Positions 1 through 9,070 of a stretch of 64,000 bases of DNA are shown one piece after another. The first letter of the stretch is position 1, and each line of letters starts with the position of its first letter. This DNA is from Solibacillus palustris. GTDB taxonomy: Bacteria > Bacillota > Bacilli > Bacillales_A > Planococcaceae. The stretch spans positions 124,001-188,000 of the forward strand of contig NZ_JAKZFC010000005.1 in the NCBI RefSeq assembly GCF_022549215.1, in the 5' to 3' direction. The notes under the pieces are model-generated. The model was not told where the DNA came from. It did no database searches and saw nothing but the letters and a program-made list of their open reading frames with translations. The position numbers and the translations under genes were made by a program.

Positions 1-11
1 ATAATTTTTCG

Positions 12-44
12 GCGCTCGGGGATTTAATTTCCTCGGGCGTTTTT
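12..44 (+). terminator. Rho-independent terminator of an upstream gene
   Basis: Positions 13-22 pair with 30-39 through ten base pairs, two of them G-U, around a seven-base loop. A run of five T follows at 40-44. The run lies on the plus-strand side only, so it ends a plus-strand gene outside the window. Enolase would be the usual neighbour upstream of secG, but that is inference. Confidence 0.8.
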
Positions 45-47
45 AAT

Positions 48-193
48 TATTAGAGCTAGGATATTAGGAGAAATGGCGTTTTTATTAGAAGAAAATGTGT
101 ATTTATTAGAACAAACGCTAGATATATTAGAACTTTTTAAGGATATATTAGAAGAAATGACATACATATTAGAATAAATCGCAATTATATTAG
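48..193. repeat. 21-bp-periodic TATTAG repeat
   Basis: The hexamer TATTAG starts at 62, 83, 104, 125, 146, 167 and 188, exactly 21 bp apart seven times, with one extra copy at 48. Most copies read TATTAGAA, and the bases between them vary. It lies between the upstream terminator and the end of the minus-strand NERD gene. Read in the frame of position 61 it gives a heptad peptide with I/L-L-E in each unit, but there is no convincing start with a spaced ribosome binding site and a TAA stop follows at 175-177. No function is recognised. Confidence 0.85.
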
Positions 194-218
194 AAAATCA
201 CGTAAAACTTCCATTAAT

Positions 219-1148
219 TCACCAACTATCAGGAATGATATAAAATGCGCCTTTATTAGTGCCATGTTTTTCTAAACCTAATTTCCTTAACATTTTTGAT
301 GCTGTGTGTATGCAGGGGATGTTGAAAAACTCTCGAAACTCTTTATTCGTAATTCGAGGGCTTATTAAAATACGATAATGAACTAAAGATTCAATAATGG
401 CATCTTTATTTTTAGTTTGACATATGCTGCATTCAAAATAACCCTGTTTATAATACATTACATTTAAATATTGGCATTGCTTACAGAGGACACCTTTACG
501 AAGGCGATGCTTTTCAATTGTGCGACGAGGTGGGAGCTGCTTATAGAGCAGTGCAAAATGATTTTGCAAAATGGATAAATTTGCTTGAGGCTTGGGATGC
601 TGTTCATATAATTTTTCTAGATAGTAGGGAACGCCACTAATATGCATAATTGGATAATCCATTAAGGAAGAGTCCAGTTTTGCACGTATATTTGCAATTA
701 CAACCATGTAATAGACGGGAATCGATATTTGCCACGTTTTTAACAAATACTCGATAAATAATTGATGACGGTAGGCTTGGTCGAAGGGGTTTGGGAAGTT
801 TTCTTGGAGGTTGGATTCAGAAACTCGATAAAATTCATGTAACGCAGGTTTATAAAACAATGTGCCCGAAATTTGCTTTACTTCGAAAATAACAATAAAA
901 TGTGCCGTAACGAGCAGACCATCTATTTGGTGCGTATAGCCGCTAGCGTTTACGCATTCAAAATTATAATAAATGCGTCCCTTACTTCTAAGATTGTAGT
1001 CTGATATCACGCGCTTCAATTTTTCCTCACCCGCTAGCCCAGCATTTAAACGATAAAGCTTTTGCTGAAATGTGGTAACTTCTAAATCGTCGGGATTCAG
1101 GCGTTTATTGACGGCATCGATAAAAAAATAATGTTTAGATTTTTGCAT
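219..1148 (-). CDS. NERD domain protein
   Basis: This 309-residue protein carries a nuclease-related (NERD) domain in its N-terminal half. The motifs are GEEKLKRV, then QIDGLLVT and IFEVKQISG, which match the conserved acidic/Lys core of that restriction-endonuclease-like fold. The C-terminal half holds paired cysteines (CKQC and CSIC, about residues 222-242) that could form a zinc ribbon, then a short winged-helix-like tail. The ATG at 1148 is chosen because AAGGAGG lies eight bases upstream; the upstream in-frame GTG at 1157 overlaps that ribosome binding site. NERD proteins are thought to act on nucleic acid, but the substrate here is unknown. It stands alone and faces away from secG. Confidence 0.8.
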   Translation of the reverse strand: MQKSKHYFFIDAVNKRLNPDDLEVTTFQQKLYRLNAGLAGEEKLKRVISDYNLRSKGRIYYNFECVNASGYTHQIDGLLVTAHFIVIFEVKQISGTLFYKPALHEFYRVSESNLQENFPNPFDQAYRHQLFIEYLLKTWQISIPVYYMVVIANIRAKLDSSLMDYPIMHISGVPYYLEKLYEQHPKPQANLSILQNHFALLYKQLPPRRTIEKHRLRKGVLCKQCQYLNVMYYKQGYFECSICQTKNKDAIIESLVHYRILISPRITNKEFREFFNIPCIHTASKMLRKLGLEKHGTNKGAFYIIPDSW

Positions 1149-1480
1149 GTAGTTCACCTCCTTATGACCAATTTACAATAGAGAAAGAGTTTTAACAAGT
1201 TGCCTAATTTGATAAAAATTATAATCCAAGATCTAATTCCAGAGACATAAAAATAAAGCCATTATCAATGGAGCTAAAGTATTTTATTCGTTTTTAATTA
1301 AGTGGTCAAAAGGAATTTTTGCTCTATGGATATCAGGCCAAAATTCTAATATAGGCAATCCATATCACAGTGAAATTCCGTTTGTTACTAACAAAAAATA
1401 AGCAATAATCATTCTGGGGAAAGCGGCATCTGTAAATAATTATCCACAGGAGTCAATCTGGTGTTCTTTGGAAAGAAATA
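1149..1480. other. Intergenic region with an ORF remnant
   Basis: This AT-rich stretch lies between the divergent NERD gene and secG. A plus-strand frame stays open from about 1231 to a TAA near 1402, but it has no start codon and I do not recognise the peptide, so it is at most a decayed fragment. Nothing else is supported apart from the secG promoter at its right edge. Confidence 0.4.
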
Positions 1481-1509
1481 TTGTAAAGATGAGTGGATTT
1501 TGCTATACT
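1481..1509 (+). promoter_or_regulatory. Promoter of secG
   Basis: TTGTAA at 1481-1486 and TATACT at 1504-1509 are separated by 17 bp. A TG one base before the -10 box makes it an extended -10 promoter. Predicted transcription starts about 30 bp before the secG ribosome binding site. Confidence 0.65.
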
Positions 1510-1548
1510 GATTTGTATTGTGACGTCCATAACTAGGAGGTGGAGCAA

Positions 1549-1776
1549 ATGCATACATTATTAATGGTATTACTTATTATCGTAGCCCTGTCTTTAGTTG
1601 TTGTGGTATTACTACAATCAGGTAAGAGCGCAGGTTTATCAGGTGCCATCTCTGGTGGAGCTGAGCAACTTTTCGGTAAGCAGAAAGCTCGCGGGATGGA
1701 TTTAGTATTACACCGCGTAACGATTGTTCTTTCTGTATTATTCTTCGTATTAGCATTAGCTATTACAAAATTCTAA
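1549..1776 (+). CDS. secG: Preprotein translocase subunit SecG
   Basis: This 75-residue protein has two transmembrane helices (about residues 2-22 and 52-72) joined by a glycine-rich loop, the standard SecG shape. SecG sits in the SecYEG channel of the membrane and helps SecA-driven protein export. The ATG at 1549 is preferred because AGGAGGTG lies at 1534-1541; the in-frame GTG at 1540 falls inside that site. The gene opens the conserved order secG - est - rnr - smpB - ssrA. It has its own promoter and a strong terminator behind it, so it can be transcribed alone. Confidence 0.95.
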   Translation: MHTLLMVLLIIVALSLVVVVLLQSGKSAGLSGAISGGAEQLFGKQKARGMDLVLHRVTIVLSVLFFVLALAITKF

Positions 1777-1793
1777 TCGAATGAATCTAAGTC

Positions 1794-1829
1794 GCCTAAC
1801 CGAGCACATTGCTTTCGGTTAGGCTTTTT
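1794..1829 (+). terminator. Terminator of secG
   Basis: GCCTAACCGA at 1794-1803 pairs perfectly with 1815-1824, followed by TTTTTCTTTT. Confidence 0.9.
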
Positions 1830-1960
1830 CTTTTAGTCCACTTCAAAACACAGTATAATAGAAGAAATGGAAAGTTTTACGCGATTCGAAGGTGTGTTCG
1901 AATCGTATTTTTCATATACTATAACTACTTTCAGTGAGTGTTCAAACCCCAACCGAAAGT

Positions 1961-2059
1961 AGTTAAAGCCTCTGGCGGATGTCATGGATTCGGAAAGGAG
2001 TTCTTTAAGCGAGCGCAAAGCCGAATCCAGATGCAATTTTACTAAGGTGTAATTGATTA
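1961..2059. repeat. Structured intergenic repeat, copy 1
   Basis: The element begins AGTTAAAGCCTCTGGCGGAT and ends GGTGTAATTGATTA. Inside, TGGATTCGG (1985-1993) pairs perfectly with CCGAATCCA (2021-2029). A second copy at 35032-35192 shares both ends and has a stem at the same place with a different sequence. A small minus-strand ORF across it (1833-2036) is not convincing as a gene. Confidence 0.75.
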
Positions 2060-2093
2060 AGGGTAGATTATAAAAAGACAGGAGTCAAACAGC

Positions 2094-2840
2094 ATGAAAA
2101 CAGCTTTGTCTTCACCGTTTTTCTTCCGTGCAGGTAAGCGAGCGGTGCTATTATTACATGGCTTTACAGGCAGCAGTGCCGATGTGCGCATGCTTGGTCG
2201 CTACTTAGAAAAGCATGGTTACACGTCACTTGCACCGCATTACAAAGGACATGGTGTACCGCCAGAAGAACTTATTGCCTCTCATCCAGATGAATGGTGG
2301 CAAGATGTACTGCGCGGATACAATGAATTAAAGGAAGCGGGCTATGAGGAAATCGCTCTTGCTGGTCTTTCACTTGGCGGTGTTTTTTCATTAAAGCTAG
2401 CCCTAGAACAACCGGTTAAAGGCGTTGTCACAATGTGCTCGCCGATGACAATGCGCACGACAGACATCATGTTTGAAGGCGTACTCGATTATGCAAAACA
2501 ATATAAAAAACAACAAGGTAAAAGTGAACAGGAAATTAATCTAGAAATCGAAGCAATAGAAAAGCAGGGAATGGCCTCATTGCCTGCACTCCAAAAGCTT
2601 ATTTCCGATGTAAGACAGTCCATCGATATGCTATATGCACCGATTTTAGTGATTCAAGCAACGAATGACAAGGTAATTAATGCGGATTCGGCGAATATTA
2701 TTTATAATTCCGTAGAATCAAACGATAAGCATATTAGCTGGTATAACGAGTCAGGGCATGTTATTACACTCGATAAAGAAAAAGACAAGCTACACGAAGA
2801 AATTCTCACGTTTTTAAATTCGTTAGATTGGATAGTCTAA
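2094..2840 (+). CDS. est: Carboxylesterase, alpha/beta hydrolase (Est30 type)
   Basis: This 248-residue cytoplasmic serine hydrolase matches the small Bacillales carboxylesterases in length. It has the oxyanion HGFTG motif (about residues 22-26), the nucleophile elbow GLSLGG near residue 95, the acid in ATNDKV near 199 and the histidine in SGHVITL near 225. These enzymes cleave short-chain carboxyl esters; the natural substrate is unknown. AGGAG stands ten bases before the ATG. It lies 40 bp upstream of rnr and is probably co-transcribed with it, the usual arrangement in this group. Confidence 0.92.
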   Translation: MKTALSSPFFFRAGKRAVLLLHGFTGSSADVRMLGRYLEKHGYTSLAPHYKGHGVPPEELIASHPDEWWQDVLRGYNELKEAGYEEIALAGLSLGGVFSLKLALEQPVKGVVTMCSPMTMRTTDIMFEGVLDYAKQYKKQQGKSEQEINLEIEAIEKQGMASLPALQKLISDVRQSIDMLYAPILVIQATNDKVINADSANIIYNSVESNDKHISWYNESGHVITLDKEKDKLHEEILTFLNSLDWIV

Positions 2841-2880
2841 TGTTGGGATACTATTTTTCTGTTCAAAGGAGGGAAAATAT

Positions 2881-5295
2881 ATGGCACAGCAAAATGATTT
2901 ACAAAAACGCATTTTAGAGTTTATGAAAGAAGATGCGTACAAACCAATGACCGTATCTGAAATTGAAGATGCGTTTGAATTAGTAGAGGCGGATGATTTC
3001 CGCGAATTAGTGAAAACACTTGTAAAAATGGAAGCGCAGGGCTATATTGTGCGCTCACGTTCGAACCGTTACGGCTTACCAGAGCGTATGAATTTACTGC
3101 GGGGTCGCTTTATTGGAAACGCGAAAGGTTTTGGCTTCGTTGCTCCAGAAGAACAAGGCATGGATGATATTTTCATTCCAGCACACGAAATTAACGGCGC
3201 ATTAAATGGCGACATCGTTTTAGTGCGCATTTTAAAAGAGCAGTCAGGCGATCGCCGTGAAGGTACAGTTACTAAAATTGTAGAGCGAAGCAAAACGACA
3301 TTTGTAGGCACATATCAAGCAAATCGCGGTTTTGGCTTCGTTGTTACAGACGATAAAAAGTTAAATATGGACATTTTCATCGCAAAAGAGGATTCTCTAG
3401 GTGCAGTGGATGGTCATAAAGTCGTTGTAGAAATTACGCATTGGCCAGATGAAACGAAATCAGCAACGGGAATGATTACGAAAATTTTAGGGCATAAAAA
3501 TGACCCAGGCGTGGACATTTTATCGATACTTTACAAATATGACATTCCTCCTGAGTTCCCACCAGAGGTAGTTGATGCTGCTACGCAAGTACCGGATGAA
3601 ATTTCGGAAGCGGATTTAATCGGTCGTCGAGATTTACGTAATGAAGTCATTGTAACAATAGACGGTGCAGATGCCAAAGATTTAGATGACGCGGTAACTG
3701 TTATAAAAAATGACGACGGTACGTATAAATTAGGCGTGCATATCGCGGATGTAAGCTATTATGTGACGCAAGGCTCGGTGTTAGATTTGGAAGCTTACGA
3801 ACGTGCGACTTCCGTGTATTTAACAGATCGTGTTATTCCAATGATTCCACACCGCTTATCGAATGGAATTTGTTCGTTAAACCCACAAGTTGACCGTTTA
3901 ACGCTTTCTTGTGAAATGGTAATTGACCAAGCAGGCCAAATCGTAAAGCATGAAATTTTCCAAAGTGTTATTAACACGACAGAACGTATGACGTATACAG
4001 ACGTGTATCATATTTTAGAGCATGCCGATGAAAATCCAGAGCTAATCGAGCGCTATGAAAACCTAGTGCCGATGTTTAACGATATGAAGGATTTAGCCCA
4101 AATTCTACGTAATAAACGTATGAATCGTGGAGCGATAGACTTTGATTTTAAAGAGTCAAAAGTGCTTGTAGATGAAGTAGGTTGGCCAACTGATATCGTA
4201 CTGCGTGAACGCACAGTGGCAGAACGCTTAATCGAAGAGTTCATGTTAGCAGCGAACGAAACAGTAGCCGAGCATTTCCACTGGATGGAAGTACCGTTCT
4301 TATACCGTATTCACGAAGATCCGAAGCCTGAAAAATTACAGCGCTTCTTCGAGTTTGTGACGAATTTCGGTATTATGGTGAAGGGTACAGGTAACTCGGT
4401 ACACCCGAAAGCATTACAAGAAGTGATTAATTCGATTGAAGGCTTGCCAGAAGAACCAGTCATTTCAACGATGTTATTGCGTTCAATGCAGCAGGCAAAA
4501 TATTATGCAGAGTCATTAGGTCACTTTGGTTTATCGACCGAGTTTTACACGCATTTTACGTCGCCAATTCGTCGTTATCCAGACTTAATCGTGCACCGTC
4601 TCATTCGCACATACTTAATTAATGAAGATACGTCTTCAGAAACGATCTTCCAATGGGGTCAGGTAATGGACGATATCGCCGAGCATACGTCGAGTCGTGA
4701 GCGTCGCGCGGTTGATGCAGAGCGTGATACCGATGCACTGAAAAAAGCGCAATTCATGAGCGATAAAATTGGTGAAGAATTTGAAGGGATTGTATCGTCC
4801 ATTACGAACTTTGGAATTTTCGTTGAGCTGGACAATACAGTTGAGGGCTTAGTGCATATTTCGAACATGACGGATGATTATTATCGTTTTGAAGAACGCC
4901 ATCTGATGATGATCGGTGAGCGTACAGGTCGTCAATTCCGTATTGGCGATGAAGTAAAAATTCGAGTGGCGAATGTAGTTATTGAAGAATCTTCAGTTGA
5001 TTTTGAAATTGTTGATATGATTTCAAATGCACGCCCAGTTCGCCGTCAAACGTCGAAAGTGATTCATGCAGGCCGTCGTGAAGGTGGACGCCGTAAGGAA
5101 CAGGAGCGTACTGGTGAGAAGCGTGACCGTAAATCGCGTGGGGAAAGTAAGAAACGTCCGGAAAAAGAGAAAAAACGCACAGACACATCTGAACGTGATC
5201 CACGCGGTCGCCGCAAAGATGGCAAAGCAAGCGACAAGCCAAAATTTTACGAGGGCATCGCAAAAGGAAAAAAGAAAAAAGGTAAGAAGAAATAA
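2881..5295 (+). CDS. rnr: Ribonuclease R
   Basis: This 804-residue 3'-to-5' exoribonuclease has an N-terminal winged helix (about 1-70), two cold-shock RNA-binding domains (70-220), the RNB catalytic domain (about 245-575), an S1 domain (about 630-710) and a long Lys/Arg-rich tail from about 720 to the end. The catalytic acidic cluster is visible in [12 protein letters not shown] near residue 260. RNase R degrades structured RNA and, with SmpB and tmRNA, clears the mRNAs of stalled ribosomes, which fits the genes that follow. AAAGGAGG precedes the ATG by eight bases. Several ORFs on the other strand or frames inside it are shadows. Confidence 0.97.
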   Translation: MAQQNDLQKRILEFMKEDAYKPMTVSEIEDAFELVEADDFRELVKTLVKMEAQGYIVRSRSNRYGLPERMNLLRGRFIGNAKGFGFVAPEEQGMDDIFIPAHEINGALNGDIVLVRILKEQSGDRREGTVTKIVERSKTTFVGTYQANRGFGFVVTDDKKLNMDIFIAKEDSLGAVDGHKVVVEITHWPDETKSATGMITKILGHKNDPGVDILSILYKYDIPPEFPPEVVDAATQVPDEISEADLIGRRDLRNEVIVTIDGADAKDLDDAVTVIKNDDGTYKLGVHIADVSYYVTQGSVLDLEAYERATSVYLTDRVIPMIPHRLSNGICSLNPQVDRLTLSCEMVIDQAGQIVKHEIFQSVINTTERMTYTDVYHILEHADENPELIERYENLVPMFNDMKDLAQILRNKRMNRGAIDFDFKESKVLVDEVGWPTDIVLRERTVAERLIEEFMLAANETVAEHFHWMEVPFLYRIHEDPKPEKLQRFFEFVTNFGIMVKGTGNSVHPKALQEVINSIEGLPEEPVISTMLLRSMQQAKYYAESLGHFGLSTEFYTHFTSPIRRYPDLIVHRLIRTYLINEDTSSETIFQWGQVMDDIAEHTSSRERRAVDAERDTDALKKAQFMSDKIGEEFEGIVSSITNFGIFVELDNTVEGLVHISNMTDDYYRFEERHLMMIGERTGRQFRIGDEVKIRVANVVIEESSVDFEIVDMISNARPVRRQTSKVIHAGRREGGRRKEQERTGEKRDRKSRGESKKRPEKEKKRTDTSERDPRGRRKDGKASDKPKFYEGIAKGKKKKGKKK

Positions 5296-5355
5296 GGCTG
5301 TTTGCTATGGCGATATTGCTATAGCACGCCTTCTATAAGTAGAGGTGTATACAAA

Positions 5356-5820
5356 ATGGCAAAAGGCACAGGCAAGGTTTTGGCACAAAACAAAAAGGCG
5401 AGCCATGATTACTTTATTGAAGAAACAATTGAGGCGGGCATGGTACTAACGGGTACGGAAATTAAATCGGTGCGCGGTGCACATGTGCAGTTAAAGGAAT
5501 CGTACGTCAGCATTCGCGATGGGGAAGCCTGGATTCGCAATATGCACATTTCAGCGTTTGACCAAGGGAACCGCTTCAACCACGACCCATTACGCGAGCG
5601 CAAATTGCTGTTACATAAGAAGCAAATCAGTGAGCTAATCGGCGCAGTCAAACGCGATGGTTACACAATCGTTCCGTTAAAAATTTATATTAAAGACGGC
5701 TACGCTAAGCTATTAATCGGTCTTGCAAAAGGTAAGAAAGATTACGATAAACGTAACGACATGAAGAAAAAAGAAGCCAAGCGTGATATGGAACGTGCTT
5801 TCAAGGAACGCCAGCAATAA
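5356..5820 (+). CDS. smpB: SsrA-binding protein SmpB
   Basis: This 154-residue protein binds the tRNA-like domain of tmRNA and carries it into stalled ribosomes. The typical motifs are [15 protein letters not shown] and the basic C-terminal tail [18 protein letters not shown]. The ATG at 5356 is chosen because MAKG is the common SmpB start and GAGGTG lies seven bases upstream; the open frame runs 18 codons further but without support. It follows rnr by 60 bp and precedes ssrA, its RNA partner. Confidence 0.97.
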   Translation: MAKGTGKVLAQNKKASHDYFIEETIEAGMVLTGTEIKSVRGAHVQLKESYVSIRDGEAWIRNMHISAFDQGNRFNHDPLRERKLLLHKKQISELIGAVKRDGYTIVPLKIYIKDGYAKLLIGLAKGKKDYDKRNDMKKKEAKRDMERAFKERQQ

Positions 5821-5834
5821 TAGTAGTTGTAAAG

Positions 5835-5871
5835 GGAGGTGTCCGAGAAGTGATTCTGGGACACCTCCTTT
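5835..5871 (+). terminator. Terminator after smpB
   Basis: GGAGGTGTCC (5835-5844) pairs perfectly with GGACACCTCC (5859-5868). The T tail is short, so the terminator may be leaky. Confidence 0.65.
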
Positions 5872-6116
5872 GCGCCGAGGATGGTGGAAATTTTATTTCG
5901 ACCACCGCAGAAGCACCGCCTGCAGCGGATAATTAAAACACGAACGAAGTAAATTACTTAGGAAATCCACATAAAAGTAGACTTCAAATTGCTCAATTTA
6001 GCATTAAATGTGTTTTTCATAATGATAAGAGAGGGGATATTCCAGTGCCATTACCGAAATTCATTGTAAAGGTAGCACAGCCAAACTTTGGCAACGCATA
6101 TTTTCGGTGTATTTAC

Positions 6117-6145
6117 TTGCGCACACACTATTTTTGTCATATAAT
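6117..6145 (+). promoter_or_regulatory. Promoter of ssrA
   Basis: TTGCGC at 6117-6122 and a perfect TATAAT at 6140-6145 stand 17 bp apart, about 90 bp before the mature tmRNA 5' end. Confidence 0.8.
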
Positions 6146-6162
6146 TTATTTTACTAGCCAGT

Positions 6163-6223
6163 GTATGCCTACTCATACGGCATACGTTTTAAGAGTATTT
6201 AATACTCTTTCCGAAACACTCGG
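6163..6223 (+). other. Three hairpins in the ssrA 5' leader
   Basis: GTATGCC/GGCATAC (6163-6169 with 6179-6185), AAGAGTATT/AATACTCTT (6191-6199 with 6201-6209) and CCGA/TCGG (6211-6214 with 6220-6223) follow each other between the promoter and the mature 5' end. They probably lie in the precursor that RNase P removes. Confidence 0.6.
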
Positions 6224-6236
6224 AGTTTTATACTTC

Positions 6237-6589
6237 GGGGACGTTACGGATTCGACAGGGGTGGTTCAAGCTCTGGTCGCGCGTCGGAGGTCTCGTCTTC
6301 GTCATCAACGGAAGTTATATAATAACTGGCAAACAACAAAACTTAGCTTTCGCAGCGTAAGCTCGTGAGCGCTCGGCCTCTGCATCGCCCATGTGCAGTA
6401 CGTCGGGCCCAACTTTAGTGGGATACGATCGCTGGTGCCACCTGAGTCAGCGGTAAGAGATTTCCAGGTTAGCGATTCGGACGCCTGTTTGTCGGCATAA
6501 GAACTCGCGAACTGTAAGTAGACAAACTACACGCGTAGAAGCCGGCGTATTGGAGCTTCTGGACGCGGGTTCGACTCCCGCCGTCTCCA
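6237..6589 (+). ncRNA. ssrA: tmRNA (transfer-messenger RNA)
   Basis: The 5' end GGGGACGTTACGGATTCGAC and the 3' T-arm with GGGTTCGACTCCC are the hallmark ends of tmRNA. The 5' GGGGACG pairs with the 3' CGTCTCC to close the acceptor stem, with A6589 as discriminator; CCA is not encoded. The messenger part reads GKQQNLAFAA followed by TAA, so with the charged alanine the tag is AGKQQNLAFAA, ending in the hydrophobic AA proteolysis signal. It rescues ribosomes with SmpB. Its 3' end is the likely insertion point of the island that follows. ORFs across this stretch are not genes. Confidence 0.97.
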
Positions 6590-6674
6590 TAATTTACCAT
6601 CGTTATTTGTGGCGTTATATCAACGTTCAAATGGCGTACATAAGCGTCTGATACTGTATAGTCGGACAACAATC

Positions 6675-6709
6675 GACCTTCTAATCTTAACGGATTGGAG
6701 GGTCTTTTT
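6675..6709 (+). terminator. Terminator-like hairpin after ssrA, at the integrase start
   Basis: GACCTTCTAATC (6675-6686) pairs along its whole length with GATTGGAGGGTC (6693-6704), with a few G-U pairs, and TTTTT follows. It can end ssrA transcription. The GGAGGG of the integrase ribosome binding site is inside the right arm, so the hairpin would also hide it. Confidence 0.75.
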
Positions 6710-6712
6710 GCG

Positions 6713-7687
6713 TTGATAAAAAGAACAAGAAAGCACGGAGCGTTTGCCGTTGACGAGACGTTCGACGTTGAAATTAAGCGCGTAGAGGATAGGCGCGATT
6801 CGCTAACGGTAGCACATGCGTTAAAAACAGTATTCCGCCAAATGCAAATAAGCGGCAATCGTCCGCGGACAATCGAAAGTTATGAGTTCGCATGGAACGA
6901 ATTTATCAAGGTTACTGGCGTTAAGTATGTCGAGGATATTGACGCTGATATGATTTACGACTATTTGAACGAGATTGACGTATCAAAAGCGACAAAGCTA
7001 GTCCGCTTGAAATCGTTAAAAGCCGTCCTCAATCGTTTCTTTGATAACCGTTGAATTGAAGTCCGCTTTTGGTCGAAGATTCAAATTAAAGTTGATAAGA
7101 CGGTAAAAGGCGCAGCAAAAGAGAGTGACGTCGAGGTATTATTATCGCTTATTGATCGCAGTACATTCGTTGGATTCCGTGATACAGTAGCCGTCCTTTT
7201 AATGTACAAGACAGGGTTACGGATAACTACGGTCGGCGAATTACGGGAACGTCATATCGACTTTAGAACGAACACAATCGACTTAGATGGCGCAGTCCTT
7301 AAAAATCGCGATACGTTAAAGTTGCCTATCGACGATCAACTAGCGGACATGCTCAAAGTATTAATCGAGAAAAACAAGCATGTTCGCAGTAAGTATAAGA
7401 CGCGTAACAGCTACGTATTTTTATCCGCTAACGGACAAGGCATCAATAACAGTCAATCTAGTAGCAACGCTATTTCAAAGTCATTGACAAAGTATGCGCG
7501 TGAGTTCGGATTAAAGAACGTCAATGCACACGCTTTAAGACGAGCGTTTGCTACGAATCTTTTAAATCAAGGCGCTAACGTCGCTTTAATATCGAAAGCA
7601 CTAGGCCATAAATCGCTAGAGACTACGACAGTCTATCTCGATTTAGAGAAAGAGTTTGTTGCGGAATCTTTACGTGATTATCTGTAA
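6713..7687 (+). pseudogene. int: Tyrosine recombinase (phage-type integrase), interrupted by a stop
   Basis: Two open stretches, 6695-7054 and 7055-7687, are in the same frame and are separated by a single TGA at 7052-7054. Reading through it gives one integrase of about 325 residues with an N-terminal SAM-like core-binding domain and a catalytic domain. The catalytic residues are visible: Arg in TGLRITTV, His and Arg in HALRRAF, His in GHKS and the Tyr in TTTVYLDL. The start is uncertain: TTG at 6713 follows the GGAGG site, TTG at 6695 lies inside the hairpin. It sits directly behind ssrA, the common target of such enzymes. The stop makes it probably inactive unless read through. Confidence 0.85.
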
Positions 7688-8292
7688 ACAGAAAAAGCCG
7701 CAGCGTTGGAGCGCTACGACTTCTTAAAACTTCATATCTACGCTAAAAATTGCCTGGCAGCAAGTAGCGTTATTAGGGTTCATTATATCGAAAAAAATTC
7801 GATGGTGCAACTCCTATTCAACGCACCCTTTTTTTTAGTAGTAGCGACGAGGTAGCCCACTAATTCGTCGTTAATCTAACCTGGTCAGTGCCGTCCGTCA
7901 CAACGCAAACTACGGAATATATCGCAGATACACGTTTCCCTGTTAACGTAGCGACGAATAGCGAGCACGGCTTACGGTGCGGTATGGTTTACTGGCTTAC
8001 TACGGTAAGGGTAACTATGGTCGAGCGCTACATGCGCACATGCAGGACAGTAATTGCATGAGATTATAGCGGAAGAAATTCTGATACGAACAGGGCAACG
8101 AGAAACCTCAAACGTCACATGAAGCTAGTAATTGTGTATTTACTTTATATCGCTTAACGAATTAATTTTTGTTACGTGATATAAGGTAAATACTTTTCAG
8201 CCGATGTTCCTAAAGCGAGCGCCATTCTGCTAGTTTGAGGGTTGCGGTTGTCAAATAAATTATGTAATATATTAACAAAAAGGCGTGTTTAA
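7688..8292. other. Non-coding or decayed stretch behind the integrase
   Basis: A weak terminator lies at 7804-7836: a five-pair GGTGC/GCACC stem and eight T. From about 7860 to a TGA near 8062 one plus-strand frame is open for about 65 codons without a start. Its codon style resembles the integrase, so it may be a phage gene remnant. I do not recognise it. Confidence 0.4.
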
Positions 8293-8985
8293 ATGGCTAT
8301 AAATTATATAAATAATTTCCAAGACTTGTATAGTATTTATGAAGGAGTGGACCATTATCAAAATTGTCCTAAATGCAACCGAATTGTAGAACCAAAATTA
8401 ATCGCGTGTTCAAAAACATATGATATTGATGAGCAGCCATATTTAACTTTAGTATTGGAGTGTTCTAATGTAAAATGTGAAAATTTGTATTTAATTTCCT
8501 ATGAAATATATACGGGATATAAAAAAGATATTTTAGGTTATGTATCCAGTTATCCTTATAATTTCGACGCTTATAAAGATGTACAGGTTGAACAAATTTC
8601 AACGAGCTTTATTAAAATATATAATGAGGCATTGGAAGCAGAAACTATTGGATTTTTAAGTATATGTGGAGCAGGCTATAGAAAATCATTAGAGTTTTTA
8701 ATAAAAGATTTTATCATTTTTATTAATACAGATAATCAGTCATTTAATATTGAAGAAGTACGGTCATCTAAAAGTGTAGTGAAATTAATTAAAAAATGTA
8801 TAGATAATCCTAAAATAGTTACTGCTGCTGAAAAAGCTTTTTGGATCGGCAATGATGAAACACACTATGAAAGAGAGTGGGAGGATATGAATTTGCAAGA
8901 TTTGAAGAACTTAATTGAATTAGTAATTTATCATATAAAAATGGAATTGGTAATGAATGATTATACGGAAAAATTAAAGCGATAA
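8293..8985 (+). CDS. DUF4145-like protein with N-terminal zinc ribbon
   Basis: This 230-residue soluble protein starts with a zinc-ribbon pattern (CPKC near residue 24, later CSNVKC near 57). Its second half is all-helical and matches the DUF4145 type: an IYNEALEAE stretch, then GAGYRKSLEFLIKDF near residues 130-145. Such domains are frequent in or near restriction and other defence loci, where they are thought to be HEPN-related helper or effector domains; a role here is inferred. AAAGGCG precedes the ATG. Base composition is much more AT-rich than the integrase next door, which suggests separate acquisition. The next gene, 85 bp downstream, also has a HEPN-like fold and may be its partner. 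Confidence 0.65.
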   Translation: MAINYINNFQDLYSIYEGVDHYQNCPKCNRIVEPKLIACSKTYDIDEQPYLTLVLECSNVKCENLYLISYEIYTGYKKDILGYVSSYPYNFDAYKDVQVEQISTSFIKIYNEALEAETIGFLSICGAGYRKSLEFLIKDFIIFINTDNQSFNIEEVRSSKSVVKLIKKCIDNPKIVTAAEKAFWIGNDETHYEREWEDMNLQDLKNLIELVIYHIKMELVMNDYTEKLKR

Positions 8986-9070
8986 TTGATTAGTAGTGAA
9001 TTATTATAATTAACGAATTTATGAAATCTCTTTTCGTTTGTCGACATGAGTAGATAGGAGGGATAGTGTA

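Noticed and set aside
1833-2036. Minus-strand ORF of 67 codons
   Set aside because: It lies mainly within the structured repeat and has no ribosome binding site.
4979-5263. Antisense and shifted ORFs in the rnr tail
   Set aside because: They arise from the Lys/Arg-rich C-terminus of RNase R, which leaves other frames open.
6045-6368. Plus-strand ORF of 107 codons
   Set aside because: It runs through the ssrA promoter, leader and the tmRNA 5' part; no protein-like conservation.
6469-6858. Minus-strand ORF of 129 codons
   Set aside because: Antisense to the tmRNA 3' half and the integrase start; low-complexity Ser/Thr-rich translation typical of antisense frames.
8100-8160. Possible att core or operator within 7.9-8.2 kb
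   Set aside because: Only short AT-rich inverted strings such as TTTACTTTATATCG; no second copy elsewhere.
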